From Ohtaekwangia sp036786105 (GTDB lineage Bacteria; Bacteroidota; Bacteroidia; Cytophagales; Cyclobacteriaceae), in the NCBI RefSeq assembly GCF_036786105.1, contig NZ_DAIQRQ010000006.1, positions 106,826 through 170,825 of the forward strand: DNA of 64,000 bases. The letters are read 5' to 3'. Positions 17,444 to 25,668 of this stretch are shown one piece after another. The notes beneath the pieces were generated by a model. The model searched no databases. It saw only the letters and a program-made list of their open reading frames with translations, and was not told where the DNA came from. The position numbers and the translations under genes are program-made. Each line of letters begins with the position of its first letter. Position 1 is the first letter of the stretch.

Positions 17444-17482
17444 CGGTCGATTTCAGAACCCTGATTTATAAAACAACAGACA

Positions 17483-18991
17483 ATGGCAAATATTGGAAAG
17501 ATCACCCAGGTAATTGGCCCTGTAGTAGACGTAGCCTTTGATGGCGAAGGTGCTAAGTTACCCAACATCCTAGATTCACTCGAAGTAACAAAAGCAGATG
17601 GCACCAAAGTAATTCTGGAATGCCAGCAGCACCTTGGCGAAGACCGTGTTCGTACCATCTCGATGGAAGGTACTGAAGGCCTGGTACGGGGTATGAAGGT
17701 TACAGACACCGGATCGCCTATCAAAATGCCGATCGGTGAGGATATCAAAGGACGTCTTTTCAACGTAGTGGGTGAAGCCATTGACGGTATTAAACAACCT
17801 AAAGGCGACCAGGCACTTCCTATTCACCGCCCGGCTCCTCTTTTTGAAGATCTTTCAACTTCCACAGAAGTTCTTTTTACCGGTATTAAAGTAATTGACC
17901 TGATCGAACCGTATGCAAAAGGTGGTAAGATCGGATTGTTCGGTGGTGCCGGTGTGGGTAAAACCGTATTGATCCAGGAACTGATCAATAACATCGCGAA
18001 AGCATATTCTGGTCTTTCTGTGTTTGCGGGTGTGGGTGAAAGAACACGTGAAGGAAATGACCTGTTGCGCGAGATGATCGAAGCAGGTATCGTAAATTAC
18101 GGTGAAGAGTTCCTGAAATCACTTCACGCTGGCGGATGGGATCTTTCTAAAGTAGACGACCAAAAACTGGCTGACTCAAAAGCAACCTTCGTGTTCGGAC
18201 AGATGAACGAACCTCCCGGAGCACGTGCCCGTGTGGCGTTGTCTGGTCTTACCGTTGCAGAATACTTCCGCGATGGTGATGGCAAAGGAAAAGGCCGCGA
18301 CATTCTCTTCTTCGTAGATAATATCTTCCGCTTTACACAAGCAGGTTCTGAAGTATCGGCTCTCTTGGGTCGTATGCCTTCTGCCGTGGGCTATCAGCCT
18401 ACGCTGGCAACTGAAATGGGTGCCATGCAAGAGCGCATTACTTCTACTAAAAACGGTTCTATCACATCGGTGCAGGCGGTATACGTTCCTGCCGATGACT
18501 TGACTGACCCTGCTCCTGCTACAACATTCGCCCACTTGGATGCAACAACCGTATTGAGCCGTAAAATATCTGAGCTCGGTATCTATCCTGCTGTGGATCC
18601 TTTGGATTCTACATCCCGCATCCTCCGTCCGGAGATTGTAGGTGAAGAGCACTATAACTGCGCACAGCGTGTAAAGAACATTCTGCAGCGTTACAAAGAA
18701 TTGCAAGACATCATCGCGATCCTCGGTATGGACGAATTGTCTGACGAAGACAAGCAGGTAGTACACCGTGCAAGACGTGTGCAGCGCTTCCTGTCGCAAC
18801 CATTCCACGTAGCAGAAGCTTTCACTGGTTTGAAAGGTGTGCTGGTAGATATCAAAGACACCATCAAAGGCTTTAACGCGATCATGGATGGTCAATACGA
18901 TCACCTCCCCGAAATGGCGTTCAACCTTGTTGGTAGCATCGAACAAGCCGTTGAAAAAGGCGAGAAGATGTTAGCTGAAGCAAAAGGCTAG
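17483..18991 (+). CDS. atpD: F1 ATP synthase subunit beta
   Basis: Catalytic subunit of the F1 motor, 502 residues. The P-loop is GGAGVGKTVLIQEL, followed by GVGERTREGNDL, the Walker B segment ILFFVDNIFRFTQAGSEVS, and the ALLGRMPSAVGYQPTLATEM signature. The sequence is highly conserved throughout. As in other Bacteroidota, atpD is grouped with atpC apart from the other F1Fo genes, none of which is in this window. It is driven by a consensus promoter and separated from atpC by a 96-base repeat-derived spacer. Confidence 0.98.
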   Translation: MANIGKITQVIGPVVDVAFDGEGAKLPNILDSLEVTKADGTKVILECQQHLGEDRVRTISMEGTEGLVRGMKVTDTGSPIKMPIGEDIKGRLFNVVGEAIDGIKQPKGDQALPIHRPAPLFEDLSTSTEVLFTGIKVIDLIEPYAKGGKIGLFGGAGVGKTVLIQELINNIAKAYSGLSVFAGVGERTREGNDLLREMIEAGIVNYGEEFLKSLHAGGWDLSKVDDQKLADSKATFVFGQMNEPPGARARVALSGLTVAEYFRDGDGKGKGRDILFFVDNIFRFTQAGSEVSALLGRMPSAVGYQPTLATEMGAMQERITSTKNGSITSVQAVYVPADDLTDPAPATTFAHLDATTVLSRKISELGIYPAVDPLDSTSRILRPEIVGEEHYNCAQRVKNILQRYKELQDIIAILGMDELSDEDKQVVHRARRVQRFLSQPFHVAEAFTGLKGVLVDIKDTIKGFNAIMDGQYDHLPEMAFNLVGSIEQAVEKGEKMLAEAKG

Positions 18992-18994
18992 GAC

Positions 18995-19087
18995 TTATTG
19001 AAAGATTGGAAGATTAGAAGATTACAATATTTGTCGGTCTTTTTAATCTTTCAATTTTCTAATCTTACAATCTTACAATCAAAGATT
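18995..19087 (+). repeat. Inverted GATTGGAAGATTAGAAG repeat between atpD and atpC
   Basis: The atpD-atpC gap consists of two inverted arms. ATTGAAAGATTGGAAGATTA begins the left arm at 19000, and AATCTTTCAATTTTCTAATC begins the right arm at 19045, so the spacer can fold into a long AT-rich hairpin inside the operon mRNA. The same words recur at 31903-31966. Confidence 0.7.
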
Positions 19088-19333
19088 ATGCATCTCGAAA
19101 TATTAACACCGGAGAAAAAAGTATTTGAAGGCGATGTAACGATAGCCACCTTTCCCGGTGCTGACGGTTCCTTCCAGGTAATGGATCATCATGCTCCCCT
19201 TATCAGTTTGTTGAAAGAAGGAATTGTTGAATATAAGGGTAAAGATGGCGCCCGCCAGATTACGGTTACCGGAGGCGTGGTAGAAGTACTCAAGAACAAG
19301 GTTATCCTGCTGGCCGATGGTATAGCAGCATAA
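19088..19333 (+). CDS. atpC: F1 ATP synthase subunit epsilon
   Basis: An 81-residue protein starting at the ATG at 19088 (MHLEILTPEKKVFEGDV). The longer open frame from 18998 is translated from the repeat spacer and is not real. It contains only the N-terminal beta-sandwich of epsilon (TFPGADGSFQVMDHHAPLIS, VTGGVVEVLKNKVILLAD). The C-terminal helical hairpin that inhibits ATP hydrolysis in E. coli is missing. This short form is usual in Bacteroidota. A bidirectional terminator follows. Confidence 0.93.
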   Translation: MHLEILTPEKKVFEGDVTIATFPGADGSFQVMDHHAPLISLLKEGIVEYKGKDGARQITVTGGVVEVLKNKVILLADGIAA

Positions 19334-19354
19334 ACGATAAACAACTTAAACATG

Positions 19355-19390
19355 ATAAACCCCAGGCATAAAACCCGGGGTTTATTTATA
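19355..19390 (+). terminator. Bidirectional terminator between atpC and a convergent lipoprotein gene
   Basis: ATAAACCCC (19355-19363) pairs with GGGGTTTAT (19377-19385), with A/T runs on both sides, so it can serve both convergent genes. Confidence 0.8.
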
Positions 19391-19416
19391 TATATAGTTT
19401 AGTGGTGTGTTCTGTA

Positions 19417-20061
19417 TTATTGCCTCACGAGCCATTTTACGAGGAATACCACGCCAACTACTATGGCGATAACGCCTAATATCCAGAAGGCTTCGTTAAT
19501 TCCTCCAAACAACGACAGCGTCAATCCCACCGCTCCAAAAATAATGGCCATCTTCAGATCGTAGTCCAGGCCGCCCGTTGCGTTGGCAGCCGCCACATGA
19601 TCGCGGTTTCGTTTGGCCACCAGGTATTGTTTAATCTGCTTTTTGAACTCCTGACGAAATTCTTTACGCTGTGATCTAGAGAGCTCCCTGTATTTTTTTG
19701 CCAGCAATGCAGCGTGTTCTTTCTCAGCCGCAGTTATCTTCTTTTCTGCCAAAGCGGCCTCGGCTGTTTTTACTTTTACTGTTTTCGTTTTTTCTGTTTT
19801 CGTGGCTTTGGCAGCATGCGTGTTCTTTGTTTCCTCGGCAGGTAAATCTTCTTTGGTTAATATTACCGGAGAAGCACTTGCCACGAGCATCCGCTCTTCC
19901 AGTATAAAAGGGTTAGCATCATCTGTAAACTTTGTCTTCTGCGCTTTGCTATGATTGCGACCGCTGTTATAATCGTAATAATCAAAATTATAGGTATACC
20001 TGGGAGAAGAGCATGCCGACATCACCAGGACTGCTCCTGTCAGCAATAGAATATTTCTCAT
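19417..20061 (-). CDS. Putative lipoprotein with C-terminal membrane segments
   Basis: A 214-residue protein. The N-terminus MRNILLLTGAVLVMSACSS is a lipobox signal with Cys17 as the modified residue. A Lys/Thr/Ala-rich middle (about 85-130; TKTEKTKTVKVKTAEAALAE) is followed by a charged helix (REFKKQIKQYLVAKRN) and two C-terminal hydrophobic segments (about 168-190 and 192-210). It may be an envelope-spanning linker; no function is recognised. It lies downstream of the small membrane protein and the RluA-type gene on the same strand with short gaps. Confidence 0.75.
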   Translation of the reverse strand: MRNILLLTGAVLVMSACSSPRYTYNFDYYDYNSGRNHSKAQKTKFTDDANPFILEERMLVASASPVILTKEDLPAEETKNTHAAKATKTEKTKTVKVKTAEAALAEKKITAAEKEHAALLAKKYRELSRSQRKEFRQEFKKQIKQYLVAKRNRDHVAAANATGGLDYDLKMAIIFGAVGLTLSLFGGINEAFWILGVIAIVVGVVFLVKWLVRQ

Positions 20062-20067
20062 AAACCA

Positions 20068-20388
20068 CTATTTTTTTGTCCTTCGAAAAGCAGAAATAAT
20101 CCTGCCAACGGAGCGCTTTTCGAATTCCCAAAAAAATGTGAACTGCCCTAGAAGAAAACCATACGCCAACAGAATGATGTTATATAGCGGAAGAATAAAT
20201 ATATAGTATAGTACAGATGCAAACGTTGTGTTGCCGTTTTCTCCGGCAAGGAAACCCAAAATTGGTTTTTTTATAAACAATACCGTGAATCCGGTGCAGG
20301 CAAATACTACAAGTACAACGAATACCTGGCTAATACTGCCCAGCTTCCATCGCTGCTTGAGTCGCTCCATCCAAGAAGTATTCGCCAT
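20068..20388 (-). CDS. Small membrane protein (DUF6787-like)
   Basis: A 106-residue protein with two membrane segments (about 20-42 and 60-82) and a basic C-terminus (KRSVGRIISAFRRTKK). TFFWEFEKRSVGRI near the end and WKLGS near the start fit a family I recall as DUF6787, which in Bacteroidota often sits beside an RluA-type pseudouridine synthase, as here (2-base gap). It has no known activity; some databases mislabel such proteins as prolipoprotein diacylglyceryl transferase, but no Lgt motif is present. Confidence 0.7.
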   Translation of the reverse strand: MANTSWMERLKQRWKLGSISQVFVVLVVFACTGFTVLFIKKPILGFLAGENGNTTFASVLYYIFILPLYNIILLAYGFLLGQFTFFWEFEKRSVGRIISAFRRTKK

Positions 20389-20390
20389 AA

Positions 20391-21086
20391 CTATATATTG
20401 GTTTCAGGGAAATATTTCCACAACCCCATATCGGGAACGGGAGCTTCAAACATCACCATTTCTTTTTTTACCGGGTGAATAAATGAAAGCCTCCGGGCAT
20501 GAAGATAAATACTTCCGTTATCCGTTGGTTGATCGTCACCATATTTTATGTCACCACAAATCACGCAACCAATACTTGCGAGCTGCACCCGTATCTGGTG
20601 CGGCCTGCCTGTTACGGGATTAACCTGTAACAAATAACATCCGGGTGCAGATGCAAGCACTTTGTAACGAAGCTCCGACCGAAGCGCTCCCATCGTTTCT
20701 TTTTTGAAGGCTGTTGTTTTATTCTTCTTTTCGTCCTTCAGCAACCAATGCACCAGTGTGTCTTCAGTCTTTGGCGGCTTTGCCGATACAATAGCATAGT
20801 ATGTTTTCGTTGTTTCTTTCTCCCGGAACAACGCATTCATGCGCTCCAGCGATTTGGATGTACGGGCCAGCACCACCACACCACTTACAGGCCGATCCAG
20901 ACGATGCACCACACCTAAAAAGACGGCTCCGGGCTTATTATATTTTTGTTTGATGTACTCTTTGCAAAGCTCTACCAACGGTATATCTCCGGTAACATCG
21001 CCCTGCACCAATACACCGCTTGATTTATTGACAACCAGCAGGTGATTATCTTCAAAGATTACGCTAAAAGGTTCTGTTTTGGCCAT
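20391..21086 (-). CDS. RluA family pseudouridine synthase
   Basis: A 231-residue enzyme that converts uridine to pseudouridine in RNA. The catalytic motif HRLDRPVSGVVVLARTSKS contains the active Asp. Further family motifs are GVLVQGD near the start and NPVTGRPHQIRVQLASIGCVICGD. No N-terminal S4 domain is present, so it resembles the single-domain RluA/TruC-type enzymes; the exact target site cannot be deduced. It is followed with short gaps by two small envelope genes. Its start lies 58 bases from the divergent Uma2 gene. Confidence 0.92.
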   Translation of the reverse strand: MAKTEPFSVIFEDNHLLVVNKSSGVLVQGDVTGDIPLVELCKEYIKQKYNKPGAVFLGVVHRLDRPVSGVVVLARTSKSLERMNALFREKETTKTYYAIVSAKPPKTEDTLVHWLLKDEKKNKTTAFKKETMGALRSELRYKVLASAPGCYLLQVNPVTGRPHQIRVQLASIGCVICGDIKYGDDQPTDNGSIYLHARRLSFIHPVKKEMVMFEAPVPDMGLWKYFPETNI

Positions 21087-21144
21087 GGCAATGAATCAGG
21101 TCAAACTTCTGAAAAGTTGGTATATTTATAAAAGATTTTTTCCG

Positions 21145-21714
21145 ATGGATGTAAAAACATTAACGATCGATCGAAGCCGCGAATGGACGGTTGACGACTT
21201 TCTGCAGTTGGAAGAATCTAATACCCCTTGTGAGCTAATCAAAGGAGAACTCGTTATATCGCCATCACCATCGCCGCATCATCAGGATGTGGCCAGTAAT
21301 CTTAATGATTTTTTGAAAGCTGAAGTAAAGAAAACAGGCGGAAAGGCATTCTTCTCTCCCATTGACTTATATATCGATCGCAAAAACGTATTTCAACCAG
21401 GCCTGGTATATATCTCTGCCGAGAAGAAAAGCATCATTACCAAAAGAGGTATAGAAGGCGTGCCCGACCTGATCGTTGAGATCATCTCTCCCACCAACAT
21501 TTTTACCGATCGAAATCGGAAGAAGAAAGTATACCAGCAAATTGGCGTTCGCGAGTACTGGATCGTTGACCCGGCCAATCACACACTTGAAATATACAAG
21601 CACGATCAGGCCGATCCGGACACTCCCCATGTATACCTTGTGAAGGAAGGAGAAGTCTCTTCTTCCGTGCTTCCCGATCTGAAATTTGATCTCAAAGAGA
21701 TTTTCACTTTCTGA
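21145..21714 (+). CDS. Uma2 family putative endonuclease, second copy
   Basis: A 189-residue PD-(D/E)XK-fold protein, starting at the ATG at 21145 (MDVKTLTIDRSREWTVDDF). The frame extends to 21079, but that would overlap the start of the RluA-type gene. Motifs are CELIKGELVISPSPSPHHQD, QPGLVYIS (the usual Asp is replaced by Gly in QPG), VPDLIVEIISPTN and KKVYQQIGVREYWIVDP. The Asp-to-Gly change in the second motif could reduce or abolish nuclease activity. Its similarity to the copy at 5914-6444 is clear but distant. It ends next to the convergent prfC gene with no gap. Confidence 0.88.
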   Translation: MDVKTLTIDRSREWTVDDFLQLEESNTPCELIKGELVISPSPSPHHQDVASNLNDFLKAEVKKTGGKAFFSPIDLYIDRKNVFQPGLVYISAEKKSIITKRGIEGVPDLIVEIISPTNIFTDRNRKKKVYQQIGVREYWIVDPANHTLEIYKHDQADPDTPHVYLVKEGEVSSSVLPDLKFDLKEIFTF

Positions 21715-23292
21715 TTAAAACTCAGAAGTAAAATGAAACTCTATATCCGGGAAATTGTCCTGCACCATTTTTAACCATGCACGCGACTCTGCCATAAATA
21801 CCAGCTTGTCGTCTTTATCGCGGGCGATGTGGCGCTGCTTCGAATCAATAAATTCCGCCAGCTTCTGCGGATCCTTGCTGCTGATCCAGCACGCTTTAAA
21901 TATATTCTGCGGCACAAACTGACACGATGCGCCATACTCGTTTTTCAAACGAAACTGAATTACTTCGAACTGAAGCGCGCCTACAACACCCACGGCTTTC
22001 TTTTTACCCAGCTCGTATGTGAACAACTGCGCTACGCCCTCTTCCATCAACTGCAGCAGGCCTTTTTCAAGTTGTTTAGTCTTCATGGCATCCATGTTTA
22101 CCACCTCCTTGAATATCTCGGGCGAGAAGCTTGGTATACCGGTATACATCAGCTTCTCTCCGGTTGTGAGTGTATCTCCAATCTTGAGGTTTCCGGTGTC
22201 GTACAAACCAACGATATCGCCAGGCCAGGCCTCATCTACCGTTTCACGATCTTGTGCCATAAAGGCTGTTGCATTCGAGAAGCGTATACCTTTATCCTGA
22301 CGTACATGAAGGTAATTGCTGCCGCGCTCAAATTTACCCGAGCAGATCCGCAGAAACGCAATCCGGTTACGGTGCTTGGGGTCCATGTTGGCGTGTATCT
22401 TGAAAATGAATCCCGTGAATTTATTTTCTTCAGGTTTCACCAGGCGTACCGTTGTTTCGCGCGGCACAGGAGGCGGTGCTATACGAATAAATGTATCGAG
22501 CAATTCCTGCACACCAAAGTTATTCACAGCACTGCCGAAGAATACGGGCGCTACTTTTCCTGCCAGGTAATCTTCAACATTAAAATCAGGGTATACACCT
22601 TCAATCAATTCTACATCGGCACGCAGTTGCTTGGCGTTTGTCTCCCCTACATAGTCATCAACAACATTGCTGTTGATGTCTGTTATTTCAATTCCTTCTT
22701 CAACCGTTATTTTACTGGGTGTAAAGAGATGAAGGCTCTTTTCGTATAAGCTATATACTCCCTTGAATGTTTTTCCCATGCTAATGGGCCAGCTCAATGG
22801 ACGTACTTTTATATTAAGCTTTTCTTCGATCTCATCCAGCAACTCAAAAGGATCGCGCCCTTCGCGGTCGAGCTTGTTGATGAAGCAGATCACAGGCGTG
22901 TTGCGCATGCGGCAAACTTCCATCAGTTTTTCAGTTTGTATCTCAACGCCTTTCACACAATCGATCACCATGATTACACTATCTACGGCCGTAAGTGTGC
23001 GATAAGTATCTTCAGCAAAATCCTGGTGACCGGGAGTATCCAGCAGGTTGATCTTTACATCCTTATAGTTAAAGCCCATTACCGATGTAGCCACCGATAT
23101 ACCTCTTTGTTTCTCGATCTCCATCCAATCGGAGCGGGCATGGTCTTTAATTTTACTTGACTTTACAGCACCGGCTTTCTGAATAGCACCACCAAAGAGC
23201 AGCAGCTTTTCGGTAAGCGTGGTTTTACCAGCATCCGGGTGACTTATAATTCCGAAGGTTCTTCGTTTGGATATCTCTTGTTCGAGGTTCAT
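21715..23292 (-). CDS. prfC: Peptide chain release factor 3
   Basis: GTPase that recycles RF1/RF2 from terminating ribosomes, 525 residues. G1 is SHPDAGKTTLTEKLL, the switch region is EKQRGISVATSVMGF, G3 is LLDTPGHQDFAEDT and G4 is INKLDREGRDP. The RF3-specific C-terminal domain includes GALQFEVIQFRLKNEYG. The length fits E. coli RF3 (529). Long open frames on the opposite strand are shadows. The upstream gap of 188 bases to the Fic gene holds a degenerate repeat and an inverted repeat. Confidence 0.96.
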   Translation of the reverse strand: MNLEQEISKRRTFGIISHPDAGKTTLTEKLLLFGGAIQKAGAVKSSKIKDHARSDWMEIEKQRGISVATSVMGFNYKDVKINLLDTPGHQDFAEDTYRTLTAVDSVIMVIDCVKGVEIQTEKLMEVCRMRNTPVICFINKLDREGRDPFELLDEIEEKLNIKVRPLSWPISMGKTFKGVYSLYEKSLHLFTPSKITVEEGIEITDINSNVVDDYVGETNAKQLRADVELIEGVYPDFNVEDYLAGKVAPVFFGSAVNNFGVQELLDTFIRIAPPPVPRETTVRLVKPEENKFTGFIFKIHANMDPKHRNRIAFLRICSGKFERGSNYLHVRQDKGIRFSNATAFMAQDRETVDEAWPGDIVGLYDTGNLKIGDTLTTGEKLMYTGIPSFSPEIFKEVVNMDAMKTKQLEKGLLQLMEEGVAQLFTYELGKKKAVGVVGALQFEVIQFRLKNEYGASCQFVPQNIFKACWISSKDPQKLAEFIDSKQRHIARDKDDKLVFMAESRAWLKMVQDNFPDIEFHFTSEF

Positions 23293-23304
23293 AGCTGTGA
23301 AGGC

Positions 23305-23360
23305 GTTATCCGTTATTCGTTACAGATTAATCATTACCAATGTATCGGATAATCGAATTG
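23305..23360. repeat. Short degenerate repeat (GTTATCCGTTATTCGTTACAG)
   Basis: GTTATCCGTTATTCGTTACA followed by GATTAATCATTACC resembles GTTACAGGTTAATTGTTATC at 54511, and AACGATTAACTATTAACG at 33109 and GCGTAACAATTACCCAATAA at 41944. These look like worn copies of one word family. Confidence 0.4.
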
Positions 23361-23409
23361 CGGTCGCAAAAGTAAGAAAATAGGCTTTTCCTTATCAAAG
23401 GGATTTTGC

Positions 23410-23481
23410 TTTGTAAAGAAAATCAAGAAATCTTTACATAGTTGGCTACATTTGATAAGCTTTTTAACATTTCTTTACAAA
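23410..23481 (+). promoter_or_regulatory. Perfect inverted repeat in the Fic gene leader
   Basis: TTTGTAAAGAAA (23410-23421) and TTTCTTTACAAA (23470-23481) are exact reverse complements, 48 bases apart. A third half-site TCTTTACA lies at 23431-23438. The right arm touches the first base of the ATG. It could be an autoregulatory operator for the Fic protein, which ends in a winged-helix-like domain. Confidence 0.55.
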
Positions 23482-24551
23482 TGACCTGGGAACCAAGGCC
23501 CTTACCTCCTCCCTTCGATATCGAAAGCAAGGCTGTACTGAAAAAGCTTGCAGACGCTCATCGTGCGCTCGCTGAGTTCAAAGGCATTGCTTCCACCATT
23601 CCGAATGAAAATATCCTGATCAGTACACTGGCACTACAGGAAGCCAAAGACAGCTCGGCCGTTGAGAATATCATCACTACCGATGACGAACTGTTCAAAT
23701 CAGAGCTGAACTTTGAGGGACTTCAAACCATCGCGGCAAAGGAAGTGCAGAATTATGCGGCAGCGCTTAAGAAGGGTTATGCTCTGGTAAACCAATATGG
23801 ATTGCTAACCAACAACCACATTCTGGAGATTCAAAAAACAATGGAATTGAATGAGGCTGGTTATCGCAAAGTGCCTGGCACCAATCTCAAAAATGCCAGA
23901 ACCGGAGAAGTGGTCTACACACCGCCACACCATTACGATACCATTGTAGAGCTGATGGCCAACCTGGAGCAATACATCAATAACGATACGCTCAGCACAG
24001 AAGACCCGCTCGTGAAGATGGCCGTGATGCATTTTCAGTTTGAAAGCATTCACCCTTTCTATGATGGCAACGGTAGGACTGGCAGGATTCTGAATATATT
24101 ATACCTGGTACAAAAAAAACTGCTTCAGTTTCCGATCTTATACCTAAGTCGGCATATTAACCGAAACAAGGCAGAATATTATAACTATCTGCAAGGCATA
24201 CGCGATAAAAATGATTGGGAGAGCTGGGTACTCTTCATGCTGGACGCAGTAGAAAAAACTTCTTTGGAGAGCATCCGGCTGATTCAAAATATAAAGGAGC
24301 TGATGATGCAGTATAAACAGCGCATCCGCAACAACTACAAGTTCTACAGTCAGGATCTTCTGAATAATCTTTTTAAACATCCTTATACAAAAATTGAATT
24401 TCTTCAGGACGATCTGAATGTGAGTCGAATCACAGCTGCCAACTATCTCAATCAGCTTGCGGATGATAAATTACTGGTAAAGAAGAAACTCGGAACAGCG
24501 AACTACTATATCAACGAGCCGCTCTATCAACTTTTTGTGAACGCACAATAA
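23481..24551 (+). CDS. Fic domain protein (probable AMP transferase)
   Basis: A 356-residue protein starting at the ATG at 23481 (MTWEPRPLPPPFDIESK); an in-frame TTG at 23442 lies inside the inverted repeat. The N-terminal Fic_N segment contains the inhibitory motif SSAVEN (residues 58-63, with Glu62 expected to block ATP binding). The catalytic motif HPFYDGNGRTGR begins at H191 and is intact. The last 80 or so residues form a winged-helix-like module (TKIEFLQDDLNVSRITAANY). This is the common bacterial Fic/DOC type with built-in inhibition, which can AMPylate itself or another protein. The next gene is an aldo/keto reductase, 11 bases downstream. Confidence 0.93.
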   Translation: MTWEPRPLPPPFDIESKAVLKKLADAHRALAEFKGIASTIPNENILISTLALQEAKDSSAVENIITTDDELFKSELNFEGLQTIAAKEVQNYAAALKKGYALVNQYGLLTNNHILEIQKTMELNEAGYRKVPGTNLKNARTGEVVYTPPHHYDTIVELMANLEQYINNDTLSTEDPLVKMAVMHFQFESIHPFYDGNGRTGRILNILYLVQKKLLQFPILYLSRHINRNKAEYYNYLQGIRDKNDWESWVLFMLDAVEKTSLESIRLIQNIKELMMQYKQRIRNNYKFYSQDLLNNLFKHPYTKIEFLQDDLNVSRITAANYLNQLADDKLLVKKKLGTANYYINEPLYQLFVNAQ

Positions 24552-24562
24552 CATAACTGGAT

Positions 24563-25534
24563 ATGCAATACAGGCGATTTGGAAGAACAAACTGGAATGT
24601 AAGCGAAATTGGCTACGGCATGTGGGGGCTGGCCGGATGGACAGGCTCTGATAAGCAAGAAGTAGATCAGTCGCTGGCACGCTCGATTGAACTGGGCTGT
24701 ACTTTCTTCGATACAGCATGGGGCTATGGCGCTGGCAAGAGCGAACAGATTCTGGGCGATGTGATAAAGCAACACCCCGGCAAAAGATTATATGCCGCTA
24801 CCAAAATTCCACCTAAAAATTTCAAATGGCCGTCAAAGCCTGAGTATACGTTGGAAGAATGTTTCCCGGCTTCGCACATCATTGAGTATACTGAAAAGAG
24901 TTTAAAGAATTTGAACGTTGACAGCATCGACCTGCAGCAGTTTCATGTGTGGGAAGATGGCTGGGCCAATCATGATGAATGGAAAAATGCCATCGAGAAA
25001 TTGAAGCGCGAAGGCAAAGTGAAATATTTCGGCATAAGCGTTAATCGCTGGGAACCCGACAATGTATTGAATACGCTTCAAACCGGATTGATCGATGCCG
25101 TGCAAGTGATCTACAATATTTTCGACCAGGCTCCTGAAGACAACCTTTTCCCATTGTGTCGCAAGCTTGATATTGGTGTAATCGCCCGCGTGCCGTTTGA
25201 TGAAGGAACGCTTACCGGCATGCTTACCAAAGACACTGTTTTTCCGAAAGATGACTGGCGTTCTACTTACTTCGTTCCTGAAAACCTCCATGCCAGTGTC
25301 GATCATGCCGATGCGTTAAAGCCGTTGATTCCTGCAGGCATGACGATGGCCGAGATGGCACTTCGATTTATACTTTGCAATGACGATGTGCACACCATCA
25401 TCCCCGGCATGCGTAAAGTGCGAAATGTAGAAGCCAACATTGGCACCAGCGATGGTAAGCGCCTGGAAGAATCGCTTCGGCTGAAACTCAAGAATCACCG
25501 GTGGGACAGAACGCCAACGGAGTGGTCGCAATAA
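24563..25534 (+). CDS. Aldo/keto reductase
   Basis: A 323-residue TIM-barrel NADPH-dependent oxidoreductase. The catalytic tetrad is visible as Asp and Tyr in FFDTAWGYGAGKSE, Lys in YAATKIPPK, and His in LQQFHVWED. The cofactor end is IIPGMRKVRNVEANI. Substrate not predictable. It is 11 bases after the Fic gene on the same strand, so the two may share a transcript, though a functional link is not obvious. Confidence 0.92.
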   Translation: MQYRRFGRTNWNVSEIGYGMWGLAGWTGSDKQEVDQSLARSIELGCTFFDTAWGYGAGKSEQILGDVIKQHPGKRLYAATKIPPKNFKWPSKPEYTLEECFPASHIIEYTEKSLKNLNVDSIDLQQFHVWEDGWANHDEWKNAIEKLKREGKVKYFGISVNRWEPDNVLNTLQTGLIDAVQVIYNIFDQAPEDNLFPLCRKLDIGVIARVPFDEGTLTGMLTKDTVFPKDDWRSTYFVPENLHASVDHADALKPLIPAGMTMAEMALRFILCNDDVHTIIPGMRKVRNVEANIGTSDGKRLEESLRLKLKNHRWDRTPTEWSQ

Positions 25535-25566
25535 CCAGATACACCTTTATAAAATCTGACTCGGGC

Positions 25567-25617
25567 TGTCAATCTGTCATCAAAACGTTATTAAAATTCT
25601 ATTGGCATAACCCTTGA
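25567..25617 (+). promoter_or_regulatory. Sigma-54-like promoter and upstream box of dnaK
   Basis: TTGGCA-N6-TTGA at 25602-25617 repeats the element before grpE. TGTCAATCTGTCA (25567-25579) lies 22 bases upstream of it, twice the 11-base gap seen at grpE. Predicted transcription start is about 40 bases before the dnaK ATG. Confidence 0.55.
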
Positions 25618-25668
25618 AGATAGGGCCTTGTACATAAAGTTGTAACTGAACTAAACACCACAAATAGT

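Noticed and set aside
18176..18946. 256-codon open frame on the minus strand
   Set aside because: It lies wholly antisense to the highly conserved atpD gene; its protein is His/Arg/Cys-rich and has no recognisable domain. It is a shadow of constrained codon use.
18998..19087. N-terminal extension of atpC
   Set aside because: It is translated from the inverted repeat spacer; epsilon subunits start at the LEILTPE segment.
21829..22749. 306-codon open frame on the plus strand
   Set aside because: Antisense to prfC, with composition typical of a shadow frame and no motif.
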